Origin: Psychrobacter lutiphocae DSM 21542
GTDB lineage: Bacteria; Pseudomonadota; Gammaproteobacteria; Pseudomonadales; Moraxellaceae
DNA: 52,600 nucleotides
Assembly (NCBI RefSeq): GCF_000382145.1
Contig: NZ_KB907644.1
Location: 1-52,600, forward strand
Direction: 5' to 3'
The translations under genes and the position numbers were made by a program. Shown here piece after piece: positions 28,067 through 35,813 of this stretch (position 1 is the stretch's first letter; each line of letters opens with the position of its first letter). A model generated the notes under the pieces. The model did no database searches, had not been told where the DNA came from, and saw nothing but the letters and a program-made list of their open reading frames with translations.

Positions 28067-28566
28067 TTAAACAGTAACCGGTACTTTTGGCACTTTTGCA
28101 ATCAAGGCATCAAACACTTCTGGTTCAATAAAGCGCACTTCACCATGTGCCATCATAATCTCGACTGACTGTAACTGCTTAACTCTAGTTAGCAAGGCTT
28201 TATAAACTTGAGGTAAGTAAATAGGAACACGCAACGAACTTGTGACGCAATTTAATAATCAAATCCTCAGTATAAATGCGTCCTGTTTGTGGATGATATA
28301 AAGACAAGTCACGATTTGTATGCCCTGTGCGGTCACCAACACCTGCCAATCATCAAAAAAAGGCAAGCTCTTGCCATCGACCACTTTAATATCTGGCGTC
28401 AAATGTGCTGGATACCATAAGCGCTTGGTCGGACGACCTAACCGCCGAGCCACCCAATACGCCAAGCTGGTATCGATCAGATGCATCACTCGCCCGCCAA
28501 CCCCAGCATACCATTGCTGGCTATTGTCAATTGCGACAATCTGGCAGCCAGTGGCCTGTTTGAATA
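28067..28566 (-). pseudogene. Decayed metallo-beta-lactamase-fold hydrolase (C-terminal part)
   Basis: Three leftward frames join into one protein. The first piece runs ...LIDTSLAYWVARRLG... to DDWQVLVTA; the second continues GHTNRDLSLYHPQTGRIY to LIIKLRH; the third is VPIYLPQVYKALLTRV to the stop at 28067. Continuity suggests a single-base deletion near 28327 (the codons for an expected A-P-G-H-T now lack one C) and a second frameshift near 28240. GHT-x-RD-x-S-x-Y followed by a strand and an aliphatic helix resembles metallo-beta-lactamase-fold hydrolases. The N-terminal metal-binding HxHxDH half is absent; the fragment abuts the stop of the permease gene. Confidence 0.6.
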
Positions 28567-28568
28567 AT

Positions 28569-29864
28569 TTATAAAAAGACGATTTTTGCTAATAATATTA
28601 AGGTCAATATCCAAACTGCTGAACTGACTTGCTGAAACTTTCCAGTCAGCATCTTCACCGCAGTGTAGGTAATAAATCCTAGCGAAATACCATCGGCAAT
28701 CGAATAAGTCAGTGGGGTCATTAACAGTACCACAGCAACTGGCGCCGCTTCTGTAAGATCTTCCCAGTCAATATCCTTTAGGGTATATAGCATTAATACC
28801 GACACATAAAAGATAGCACCTGCGGTGGCATAAGCAGGTATCATACCCGCTAGTGGCGCAAAAAACATACTGAGTAAAAATAGAACGCCAACAGTCACTG
28901 CCATTAATCCAGTTCGTCCACCAGCAGCGACCCCTGCGGTACTTTCAACAAAGCTTGTGGTCGATGAGGTACCCAATAGTGAGCCGGCAACTGTTGCTGT
29001 TGAGTCTGCCAATAAGGCTTTATCTAAATTTGGAATATTGCCGTCTTTATCAACCAAGCCACCCTTGCTTGTCACTCCGATTAAGGTGCCTGAAGTGTCA
29101 AATAAGTCCACGAATAAAAAAGCAAAGATAACGCTAATCATGGCCACATCAAAAGCACCCACAATATCTAATTGCAATAAAGTTGGTGCCACAGAAGGTG
29201 GTATAGATAACACACCAGCAAAAGGCACTTCACCGATAACAACACCAATCAGAGTCACTCCTAAGATACCTATCGTTACTGCTCCTGGTATATTACGATA
29301 TACCAAACCTATGATTAAAAAGAAACCCAGCGCAGCCATCATCGGAGAAAACTGAGTCAAATCGCCAAGGCTAACAAAGGTTGCTTCATTAGCAATAATT
29401 ACTCCAGAGCTTTTTAATGCAATAAATGCCAAAAAAGCACCAATACCAGCAACAATACCTTGTTTTAAGCTATTAGGAATGGCATTAATAACCCACTCAC
29501 GGATTTTAAACAAACTTAATAGAATAAAAATACAGCCAGATAAAAACACCGCACCCAGTGCCGTTTGCCAGCTATAACCCATCCCTAATACCACGCCATA
29601 GGTAAAAAAGGCATTCAACCCCATACCTGGCGCTAAAGCAACTGGAAGGCGAGCATATATTCCCATAATAAAACAGCCTATCGCTGCTGCCAAACAGGTA
29701 GCGACAAATACTGCCCCCCTATCCATCCCAGCATCTGCCAAAATATTCGGGTTAACAAATATAATATAAGCCATTGTTAAAAAGGTAGTAATACCCGCTA
29801 AGACTTCTGTTTTTATTGTGGTGTTTTGTCCATCAATACCAAAGTAGCGCTCAATTGCATTCAT
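28569..29864 (-). CDS. NCS2 family purine permease (AzgA/GhxP-like)
   Basis: A proton-coupled transporter for adenine, guanine or hypoxanthine. The 431-residue chain is mostly membrane helices. Typical features of the AzgA-like branch: FGIDGQNTTIKTEVLAGITTFLTMAYI at the N-terminus, APGMGLNAFFTYGVV (the first half-helix motif), FLFVDLFDTSGTLIGV (the conserved DxFDTxGTxxG motif) and GTSSTTSFVESTAGVAAGGRTG (second half-helix). ATG 29864 is chosen; a TTG at 29897 would add 11 residues with no better ribosome site. It is divergent from tolQ. Exact substrate cannot be told from sequence. Confidence 0.88.
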   Translation of the reverse strand: MNAIERYFGIDGQNTTIKTEVLAGITTFLTMAYIIFVNPNILADAGMDRGAVFVATCLAAAIGCFIMGIYARLPVALAPGMGLNAFFTYGVVLGMGYSWQTALGAVFLSGCIFILLSLFKIREWVINAIPNSLKQGIVAGIGAFLAFIALKSSGVIIANEATFVSLGDLTQFSPMMAALGFFLIIGLVYRNIPGAVTIGILGVTLIGVVIGEVPFAGVLSIPPSVAPTLLQLDIVGAFDVAMISVIFAFLFVDLFDTSGTLIGVTSKGGLVDKDGNIPNLDKALLADSTATVAGSLLGTSSTTSFVESTAGVAAGGRTGLMAVTVGVLFLLSMFFAPLAGMIPAYATAGAIFYVSVLMLYTLKDIDWEDLTEAAPVAVVLLMTPLTYSIADGISLGFITYTAVKMLTGKFQQVSSAVWILTLILLAKIVFL

Positions 29865-30202
29865 AAGGATTAGCCTAATGTTTTCGATTAAAACCAAGAG
29901 TATTGGGTGATAAGATCAAGAAGTAACAAGCTAAAAGCTAACAGCTATTGATAAAATAGCCGCTAAAAAAATTAAATTATAAAGTATTTGTAGCAAAATC
30001 AGTAGACCTGTCAACATCTGACCAGTTTTGTAGTAGTTGCCCTTGATGGCCTCTGTCATTAACAACACTTTAAGCAGAAGTTTTTAAAGATTGCTATGCT
30101 TATACCCATGTTGTAGATTAAAATAGCGCATTATAACTTATAAACAGTATCACCTCTTAGTGTCCTTTCTTTATTGTTTTTTTGGTAACAAGTGAGTCTT
30201 TC
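29865..30202. other. Divergent spacer between the purine permease and tolQ
   Basis: Gene-free, 338 bases. On the minus strand TTGACA is at 30014-30009 and TATAAT at 29981-29976, but 27 bases apart, too far to be one promoter. A rightward TATAAC-like -10 lies near 30132. No purine riboswitch-like structure was recognised. Confidence 0.35.
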
Positions 30203-30937
30203 ATGTCTGAGTCTATTAACCTTATCTCCTTAATAACCGAAGCCAGCCTACTGGTACAACTGGTAATGGGGATTTTATTATTAGCATCTATTATCTGCTG
30301 GGTATTGATTTTTCGGTTAAGCGCCAGACTGGGTACCGCAAAAAAATTAGATCAGCACTTTGAAAACTGGTTTTGGTCTGGTGAAGACTTGGCAAAGCTG
30401 TACCAAGGTATCCAAAACTCACCAGATCGGCATGGCTTGGCCAACATCTTTTATATTGGCTTTTCTGAGTTTTTGCGCATGAACAAAAAGCGCCAACCCA
30501 AAGAGCAGATTATCGATGGTGTTGAGCGCAAACTTCGTGTAGGACTTGGCAGACAGCAGCAAGCACTTGAGTCTGGTCTGGCGGTGTTGGCCAGTATCGG
30601 CTCAGTATCACCTTATATTGGCCTATTTGGCACTGTTTGGGGTATTATGAATGCCTTTTTGGGCTTGTCGATGACAGATCAGGTTAGCTTATCGGCTGTC
30701 GCCCCAGGTATCGCTGAAGCCTTGATTGCCACTGCCATGGGGTTATTTGCTGCCATTCCTGCGGTACTGGCTTACAATCACTTTACCGCCAAAGCCGCCG
30801 CCCTTTATGACAGTCGCGCTTTGTTTTGTGACGAGATGACAGGTATCCTACAACGAGAAACCTATGAGTCAGCGTCAATACCAACCGCAGAAACCGCTAT
30901 CCAAGCAGCGCAAAACCTTCAGTCACCTTTGGTATAG
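30203..30937 (+). CDS. tolQ: Tol-Pal system protein TolQ
   Basis: Inner-membrane proton-channel subunit of the Tol-Pal envelope system (MotA/TolQ/ExbB family). Three membrane segments: LLVQLVMGILLLASIICWVL near the N-terminus, and the conserved pair around GLAVLASIGSVSPYIGLFGT and IAEALIATAMGLFAAIPAVL, the latter with the conserved Thr/Ala residues lining the channel. ATG 30203 is chosen over a TTG at 30182. It begins a tolQ-tolR-tolA-tolB operon with 18-51 base gaps. The gene ybgC, often first in this operon, is not present. Confidence 0.93.
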   Translation: MSESINLISLITEASLLVQLVMGILLLASIICWVLIFRLSARLGTAKKLDQHFENWFWSGEDLAKLYQGIQNSPDRHGLANIFYIGFSEFLRMNKKRQPKEQIIDGVERKLRVGLGRQQQALESGLAVLASIGSVSPYIGLFGTVWGIMNAFLGLSMTDQVSLSAVAPGIAEALIATAMGLFAAIPAVLAYNHFTAKAAALYDSRALFCDEMTGILQRETYESASIPTAETAIQAAQNLQSPLV

Positions 30938-30955
30938 TAAAAAAGGAGCAACAAC

Positions 30956-31408
30956 ATGAAATCTAGCCCTTTTTCACGCCACAAACAACAGCTTAACGCC
31001 ACTATGAATGTCGTACCCTATATTGATGTGATGTTGGTACTACTGGTTATCTTTATGGTAACCGCTCCGATGCTAACCACAGGGGTCGATGTCGATCTCC
31101 CCAAAGCGCATACTGAAAACATTGGTACAGGGTCACAGCTTCCGGTAATCGTATCCTTGATGAGCAACGGTGAGCTTTTTATCAGCTATGAAAATAATAT
31201 TGATACACCCATATCTGAAGCTGAGTTAATTGATACTCTGATACGTTTACAAAGCCAAGCGACATCAGACGATGCTGTTAAGGTAATGATTAATGCCGAT
31301 CAAAACAATCAATACGGTATGATCATGCAGCTCATGGCCAATCTACAACAAGCTGGCGTAGAAAAAGTAGGGCTACTCACAGGACAGCCATTAGATGCAG
31401 GTTATTAA
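30956..31408 (+). CDS. tolR: Tol-Pal system protein TolR
   Basis: ExbD/TolR family partner of TolQ. A single N-terminal membrane helix contains the proton-carrying aspartate (MNVVPYIDVMLVLLVIFMVT), followed by the periplasmic domain (TTGVDVDLPKA, VMINADQNNQYGMIMQLMANLQQAGVEKVGLLT). 150 residues is normal. AAGGAG lies just upstream of the ATG. Confidence 0.94.
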   Translation: MKSSPFSRHKQQLNATMNVVPYIDVMLVLLVIFMVTAPMLTTGVDVDLPKAHTENIGTGSQLPVIVSLMSNGELFISYENNIDTPISEAELIDTLIRLQSQATSDDAVKVMINADQNNQYGMIMQLMANLQQAGVEKVGLLTGQPLDAGY

Positions 31409-31432
31409 CTTACCAACTTGGAGGCCATATTC

Positions 31433-32323
31433 TTGCTAAACCGCACACCTAAGATTTACACACCTGTTAAGCCAGAAGATAATGGTATCACTCTGCCTGT
31501 TATATTAAGCCTGATGGTGCATGGCGCTATCATAGCTTTTATAGTGCTCTCACACCACATTCCTAGCATCAAAACAGCGACACCGATAGAGACTAGCATT
31601 GTTACTCCGCAAGAGCTTGCTCAAATGCAAGCTGATATTGTCGCTAACCGTGCTGCGATGACTGCTGCCTCTACCTCTCAGCAGGCCGCCCTCACATCAC
31701 CGACATCCTCTATGGACAGCCAGCCCGTACTCACCCCTACAATAAGTGAACCCAGATATATTGGCTCAGAATCTACATTTGCTAAAAGAATGTCTTCTTT
31801 ATTTGGAAGACAAGCTGACGAAGTTACAACAGAGACTAATCCATTTGAAGAAGATCTAATTGATGAGTCTTTTACCAATAGTCCATTGATGAAAAACTCA
31901 GCTGACATAGAAGGTGAAGTAACAGCACTAACAGGCGATACCACACAAGATCCAGTTCAAGGCGCTAATCCTGTACATAACAATGGCAGAGTTACAGATA
32001 GCTTTGTGGCGGATGGACAAACAACAAACACAAAGTTAAGTAATGAAAAAATAACGAACCATAAAAGTGAGCAACAGATTGCCTCTGAGCTATCTGATAT
32101 TATTAATCCATTATGGCAGGCTAAAGAAGATAACATTGGTGAAGAGGTAATCGCTACCATTAGCTTTGATATGCATGGCGTGGTCACCAAAGTAACCACC
32201 AACCGTGATGATGAGTTAGCCTTATCTTTAAAACAGGCCATTTACCAAGCCGGTCAGTTACCTCCAGTCGTTGGCACTGGAAAAACAAAAGTGATTATTG
32301 TCTTTACTGTATCCAAAAAATAA
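31433..32323 (+). CDS. tolA: Tol-Pal system protein TolA (atypical middle domain)
   Basis: Links the TolQR motor to the outer membrane. An N-terminal membrane helix (LPVILSLMVHGAIIAFIVLS) and a C-terminal TolA/TonB-like domain (IGEEVIATISFDMHGVVTKVTT to VIIVFTVSKK, with LKQAIYQAGQLPP) are clear. The middle region lacks the usual long Lys/Ala/Glu-rich helix; it is Ser/Thr/Gln/Asn-rich and acidic instead. The start is inferred as TTG 31433, eight bases after GGAGG; the same frame reaches a TTG at 31418. Assignment depends on topology and operon position as well as the C-terminal domain. Confidence 0.82.
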   Translation: MLNRTPKIYTPVKPEDNGITLPVILSLMVHGAIIAFIVLSHHIPSIKTATPIETSIVTPQELAQMQADIVANRAAMTAASTSQQAALTSPTSSMDSQPVLTPTISEPRYIGSESTFAKRMSSLFGRQADEVTTETNPFEEDLIDESFTNSPLMKNSADIEGEVTALTGDTTQDPVQGANPVHNNGRVTDSFVADGQTTNTKLSNEKITNHKSEQQIASELSDIINPLWQAKEDNIGEEVIATISFDMHGVVTKVTTNRDDELALSLKQAIYQAGQLPPVVGTGKTKVIIVFTVSKK

Positions 32324-32374
32324 GTCATTAAATTTTTTATTTAAACAAATCAACCTGATTATCGGATTAACATT

Positions 32375-33685
32375 ATGATTATTAAGTTTAAAGCCAAAAC
32401 ATCAAGTTTAGTAACTGTATCGGCTGTATCCACCTGCCTTATAGCACTATGTGCACTGTCGCATCCTAGTTTTGCCAATGCTCAAGATGAGGATGCTATG
32501 CACTTAACGATCGATAAAAAGGTTGAAGTAACAGCCAAGCAGGTCGCCTTTGTACCTTTTGCAGGTAGCCGTGCTCTCTCAACTATTATTGAAAATGACT
32601 TACAAGCGTCACCATTAAAAATTACCAGCCAAGGATTAATTGGTCAGCCGCACTCCTCAGATGATCTAAAAGTGACCTTACCAGCATGGCAACAGCTTGA
32701 TATCCCTTATCTAGTCGTTGGTAATAGCACTAGTCTCAGCGGCAATACCCAAATAGACTTTGAAGTGATTGAAGTGGCTCAAGGCAGAATTATCAAAGGC
32801 AAACAAAGTGTTAATGACTCAGATCCAAAAGTTGCTGCTCGCAAAGCCTCAAGCCGTATCTATGAACTTATCACTGGTAAAAAGATAGATTTAAATGCAT
32901 CCTTATTGTATATCGAAGAAAAAGGTAGTGGCGCTAATAAAACATCTACCCTTATCCTACGAAACACTGATGGTAGCAATCCAACGCCTTTAATTTCTGT
33001 CACAGATGCCAGTATTTATGCACCAACTGCTTCACCTGATGGGCGCTATATTGCCTACTCAGTACAACAAAAAAACAATAACGCCTATCTATATATATAC
33101 GACAGACAAACCAAGCAAATCAACCCGCTAGTCAACTTAAAGGGCAGTAACTTAAACCCAAGCTTTTCACCTGATGGCAGCATGATTTTGTTCTCTAGCT
33201 CTGCCAGTGGCAATCATGACATCTATCGTGTCAGCAGTCGTGGTGGACAGGCTGAGCGTATTATACCCTTGCCATATGACCAAGTTAGCCCCAAATACTT
33301 GCCAAATGGCAGCTTTGTATTTGTCTCTGATCACATCGGAAATCGCCCTAGCATCTACCGCTACAACTTCTCAGGTGCGCCGACCCGAATTTCTCGAGGT
33401 GGCTATGCTACCAACCCAGACGTTAGCCCAGATGGCACTAAAATTGCCTTCTTAAATGGCAGTAATGCCGCTATTATGGATATGTCGGGCAATATTATTG
33501 CCAACTATGGCAATACTGGATTAGACCAAGCACCAAGCTTTTCACCCTTTGGTGAGCGTGTCGTATATTCACAAGGAGCAAAAAACAGTCGCTTAATAAT
33601 ACGCTATCTTGATGGTGGTCAACCCCTGACCTTATCTAGCAATGGCGTGGTCAAATCTCCAACTTGGGTACCTAGTGGTAATTAA
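32375..33685 (+). CDS. tolB: Tol-Pal system protein TolB
   Basis: Periplasmic beta-propeller that binds Pal. An N-terminal signal peptide (core VSAVSTCLIALCAL, cleavage probably after FANA), the N-terminal TolB domain (VAFVPFAGS, IPYLVVGNS), then WD40-like repeats each with an SPDG signature: APTASPDGRYIAY, NPSFSPDGSMILF, VSPKYLPNGSFVFV, NPDVSPDGTKIAF and APSFSPFGERVVY. 436 residues, normal length. Last recognised tol gene here. Confidence 0.95.
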   Translation: MIIKFKAKTSSLVTVSAVSTCLIALCALSHPSFANAQDEDAMHLTIDKKVEVTAKQVAFVPFAGSRALSTIIENDLQASPLKITSQGLIGQPHSSDDLKVTLPAWQQLDIPYLVVGNSTSLSGNTQIDFEVIEVAQGRIIKGKQSVNDSDPKVAARKASSRIYELITGKKIDLNASLLYIEEKGSGANKTSTLILRNTDGSNPTPLISVTDASIYAPTASPDGRYIAYSVQQKNNNAYLYIYDRQTKQINPLVNLKGSNLNPSFSPDGSMILFSSSASGNHDIYRVSSRGGQAERIIPLPYDQVSPKYLPNGSFVFVSDHIGNRPSIYRYNFSGAPTRISRGGYATNPDVSPDGTKIAFLNGSNAAIMDMSGNIIANYGNTGLDQAPSFSPFGERVVYSQGAKNSRLIIRYLDGGQPLTLSSNGVVKSPTWVPSGN

Positions 33686-33717
33686 ATCATACTCCAAACT
33701 AATTTTAAGAATAAAAC

Positions 33718-33882
33718 ATGCGCAACTTAATTCGTAACCTGCCTATATTATATAGCCTAGTATGGATCAGCTTAAACCTAAGTGCCTGTCAGCACATTCA
33801 AATTGCTGGTAGTCCTATTCCTGTCACTGCAGACAAAAAAACACCACCTGTGCAACAAGCACAGGTGGATAGGCGTAACTGA
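33718..33882 (+). CDS. Small lipoprotein (54 residues) at the pal position
   Basis: A short gene 32 bases after tolB. The protein begins MRNLIRNLPILYSLVWISLN and continues LSACQHIQIAGSP, so it has a basic start, a hydrophobic core and a good lipobox (L-S-A-C) with the lipidated Cys at residue 24. The mature part is only ~31 residues, Pro/Gln-rich, with no OmpA-like domain, so it is not Pal. The last codons contain a perfect hairpin. Co-transcription with tolQRAB is likely. The frame is short, but lipobox and position support it. Confidence 0.65.
   Translation: MRNLIRNLPILYSLVWISLNLSACQHIQIAGSPIPVTADKKTPPVQQAQVDRRN
33844..33868 (+). repeat. Perfect 10-bp hairpin inside the small lipoprotein gene
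   Basis: CCACCTGTGC and GCACAGGTGG are exact complements around AACAA. It ends 14 bases before the stop and has no T tract. It may act as a 3' mRNA stabiliser or an imperfect terminator for the tol operon. Confidence 0.8.
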
Positions 33883-33910
33883 CCAATACAGCAACGACTC
33901 AGACTAGGGT

Positions 33911-34540
33911 CTATTGAGCATTCAATTGTGAAACTGGCGGTGGTTGATGTAACAAAACCTGCACCAAGTGCTCGCCAAACAACTTAGCAGAGTTAATATC
34001 TCCTTCCCCTGGCGTTACTTCAGGCGGTGCATTTAATGACTGTGTCATCAATCCTAAAAAACTAGATAAACGGTTAATATCTTGCTCACTATGCCCAGTT
34101 GGCATTACTGGAAATCCAGTCCAATTCATACCATGTTGCATACTAAACTGACAAATTTGTTGTAAAGCAGCCAACTTATCGCCACTTAATCCACCCGAGT
34201 TTGCAAACCCAGCAGCCCATTTACCATGCCATTTACGATGAAACCAGCGTTTAGAGGTGCTATCCATAAAGGTCTTAAACTCAGCAGTAATACTGCCCAT
34301 ATATACCGCACTGCCAAATACCAACATTTGCGCTGCATCAGCAAACTCCCAATCCATCTCATCGACATCAAGTGCTTTTACTTCTACTTGCTTAGCAGTA
34401 TGCTTGGTAGCATAGTCTTGTACACCTTCAGCGATAGCATAGGCAACACGGCGAGTATGCCCATAATTACTGTGATAAATGACAGCCAGCTTATATACTG
34501 GCTGTGTTGATTGCTCAGAGTTTGTATTGTGTACCATCAT
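33911..34540 (-). CDS. Flavodoxin-family NAD(P)H:quinone oxidoreductase (WrbA-like)
   Basis: A 209-residue FMN-binding protein. LAVIYHSNYGHTRRVAYAIAEG is the flavodoxin phosphate-binding loop, and VFGSAVYMGSITAEFKTFMDST is the second WrbA-like flavin contact (family norm GTPTRFG). GKWAAGFANSGGLSGDKLAAL is the third. Likely a two-electron quinone reductase protecting from redox stress. Two adjacent ATGs (34540 and 34537) follow AAGGACAG, which is the end of a repeat unit (see the tandem repeat at 34554). It is convergent with the tol operon. Confidence 0.82.
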   Translation of the reverse strand: MMVHNTNSEQSTQPVYKLAVIYHSNYGHTRRVAYAIAEGVQDYATKHTAKQVEVKALDVDEMDWEFADAAQMLVFGSAVYMGSITAEFKTFMDSTSKRWFHRKWHGKWAAGFANSGGLSGDKLAALQQICQFSMQHGMNWTGFPVMPTGHSEQDINRLSSFLGLMTQSLNAPPEVTPGEGDINSAKLFGEHLVQVLLHQPPPVSQLNAQ

Positions 34541-34553
34541 AAATGATAACTGT

Positions 34554-34613
34554 CCTTAACTTGATAAAAAATACCTTAACTTGATAAAAAATACCTTAAC
34601 TTGATAAAAAATA
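34554..34613. repeat. Three perfect 20-bp tandem repeats in the flavodoxin gene leader
   Basis: CCTTAACTTGATAAAAAATA repeats exactly three times (34554-34573, 34574-34593, 34594-34613), immediately upstream of the leftward flavodoxin gene. Read leftward each unit ends in AAGG, the last of which provides the ribosome binding site. Confidence 0.95.
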
Positions 34614-34786
34614 TTGTACCTATATCTCTCATTGCAATTTTGTCTTAAAGTGCTTTATACCCTTTACATGACATACATCTTTTATATAGCCTACATACCC
34701 TATTATAGATGAGGGCCTGATGAACAGACCCGAAAATAAATAGAGCAATTAATGCAACTAGGCAACTAAAAAACTAGCTAACATTT

Positions 34787-35740
34787 TTAGCTTAAACGCA
34801 TAATCAGCATAGCCATCCGTCCTGTATTAGCCTCACCCAAATGCGTTTGTCGCCGATATGAATAATAGCGGTCATTAGCATAACTACACGCATAAGCACC
34901 GCTGTAATCCTCTACTGATGTCCCAGATTTCTGTAACTGAGCACCCAGGATTTGTAGCTGTAACTGCGCCAACTTGGGTAAGTCTAACCAGGCTTTGCCC
35001 ACCTGTTGGTGCGTATCAACCACTTGTTGTCTCACCTCATCTACATCCATACCCAATCGCTCACAACCTGCCAACATCTTATCTACCACCGCTGTTGATA
35101 CTTCATAACAGGCTTGGCTAATGCAGGTACCCATCCACGCTTGCACTGGCTGTTGTTGTCCTTGATGTATTGTATCAAGATTGGGTTGCAACTGTTGTTT
35201 GTTGGTCTTGGTCAGTTCGGCATAGCCTCTAGCAATAACGCCATTTGCTAGGCCTTGCCAGCCAGCATGAATAGCCGCTATCTGCTTTGTGTTCGGGTCA
35301 TACAAGACAATAGGTACACAATCTGCAGTCATAATAGCCAATGCTTGATTGCTCAAATCACTAACCATAGCATCGGCATTAGGCGCATTTAAGGCCAACT
35401 GACTTGTCTGCTTGATACGTAGCACTTGATTACTGTGTATTTGGTTTAACCAGTAAATAGCCTCTATTTGAGACTGTGAGTTAACATCTGCCTGTTGCAT
35501 CAGATATGTATTAATCAGCGCTAATAACTGAGCTCTATTGGCCAGCACTTTTTGTGCATCATCTTGTACGTGCAGCCCTAGATTAAAACATCCGTAGCTA
35601 CTACTTTTAGTTGGTGCCGAAGTATCAGGGTCAGTAGCTGTCAATAATAAAGACTCACCAGCATTGGTTTGTAGTACCAATACCTCTGGCGTATGTACCA
35701 GCACGTCAAAAACTGGTCTTAGTTTGGTAGTTGGCATCAT
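34787..35740 (-). CDS. pgeF: Peptidoglycan editing factor PgeF (YfiH, laccase-domain)
   Basis: Multicopper polyphenol oxidase-fold protein that removes misincorporated amino acids from peptidoglycan precursors in E. coli (from published work on YfiH). Metal-binding motifs are present: QIHSNQVL, ADAMVSDLSNQALAIMTADCVPI (conserved Asp-Cys), IAAIHAGWQGLANGV (His; HAGWRG in most relatives, Gln here) and C-terminal YSYRRQTHLGEANTGRMA. 317 residues with a Gln-rich insertion near 165-180, hence longer than the ~245 norm. The start ATG pair 35740/35737 follows AAGGG. Gene order rluD-pgeF is conserved in many gammaproteobacteria. Confidence 0.9.
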   Translation of the reverse strand: MMPTTKLRPVFDVLVHTPEVLVLQTNAGESLLLTATDPDTSAPTKSSSYGCFNLGLHVQDDAQKVLANRAQLLALINTYLMQQADVNSQSQIEAIYWLNQIHSNQVLRIKQTSQLALNAPNADAMVSDLSNQALAIMTADCVPIVLYDPNTKQIAAIHAGWQGLANGVIARGYAELTKTNKQQLQPNLDTIHQGQQQPVQAWMGTCISQACYEVSTAVVDKMLAGCERLGMDVDEVRQQVVDTHQQVGKAWLDLPKLAQLQLQILGAQLQKSGTSVEDYSGAYACSYANDRYYSYRRQTHLGEANTGRMAMLIMRLS

Positions 35741-35813
35741 CTGTTAACCCTTACTGTATATCCTTTTTTATTCTACCCACGTATTAGAGACACGCCCTAG
35801 TATCTGATAAATG

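Noticed and set aside
29865..30202. Purine riboswitch upstream of the NCS2 permease
   Set aside because: I could not find the paired loops and conserved core expected of a purine aptamer in the leader.
33718..33882. Truncated pal gene
   Set aside because: There is a lipobox but no sequence resembling the OmpA-like peptidoglycan-binding domain in any frame before the flavodoxin gene, so I call it a separate small lipoprotein.
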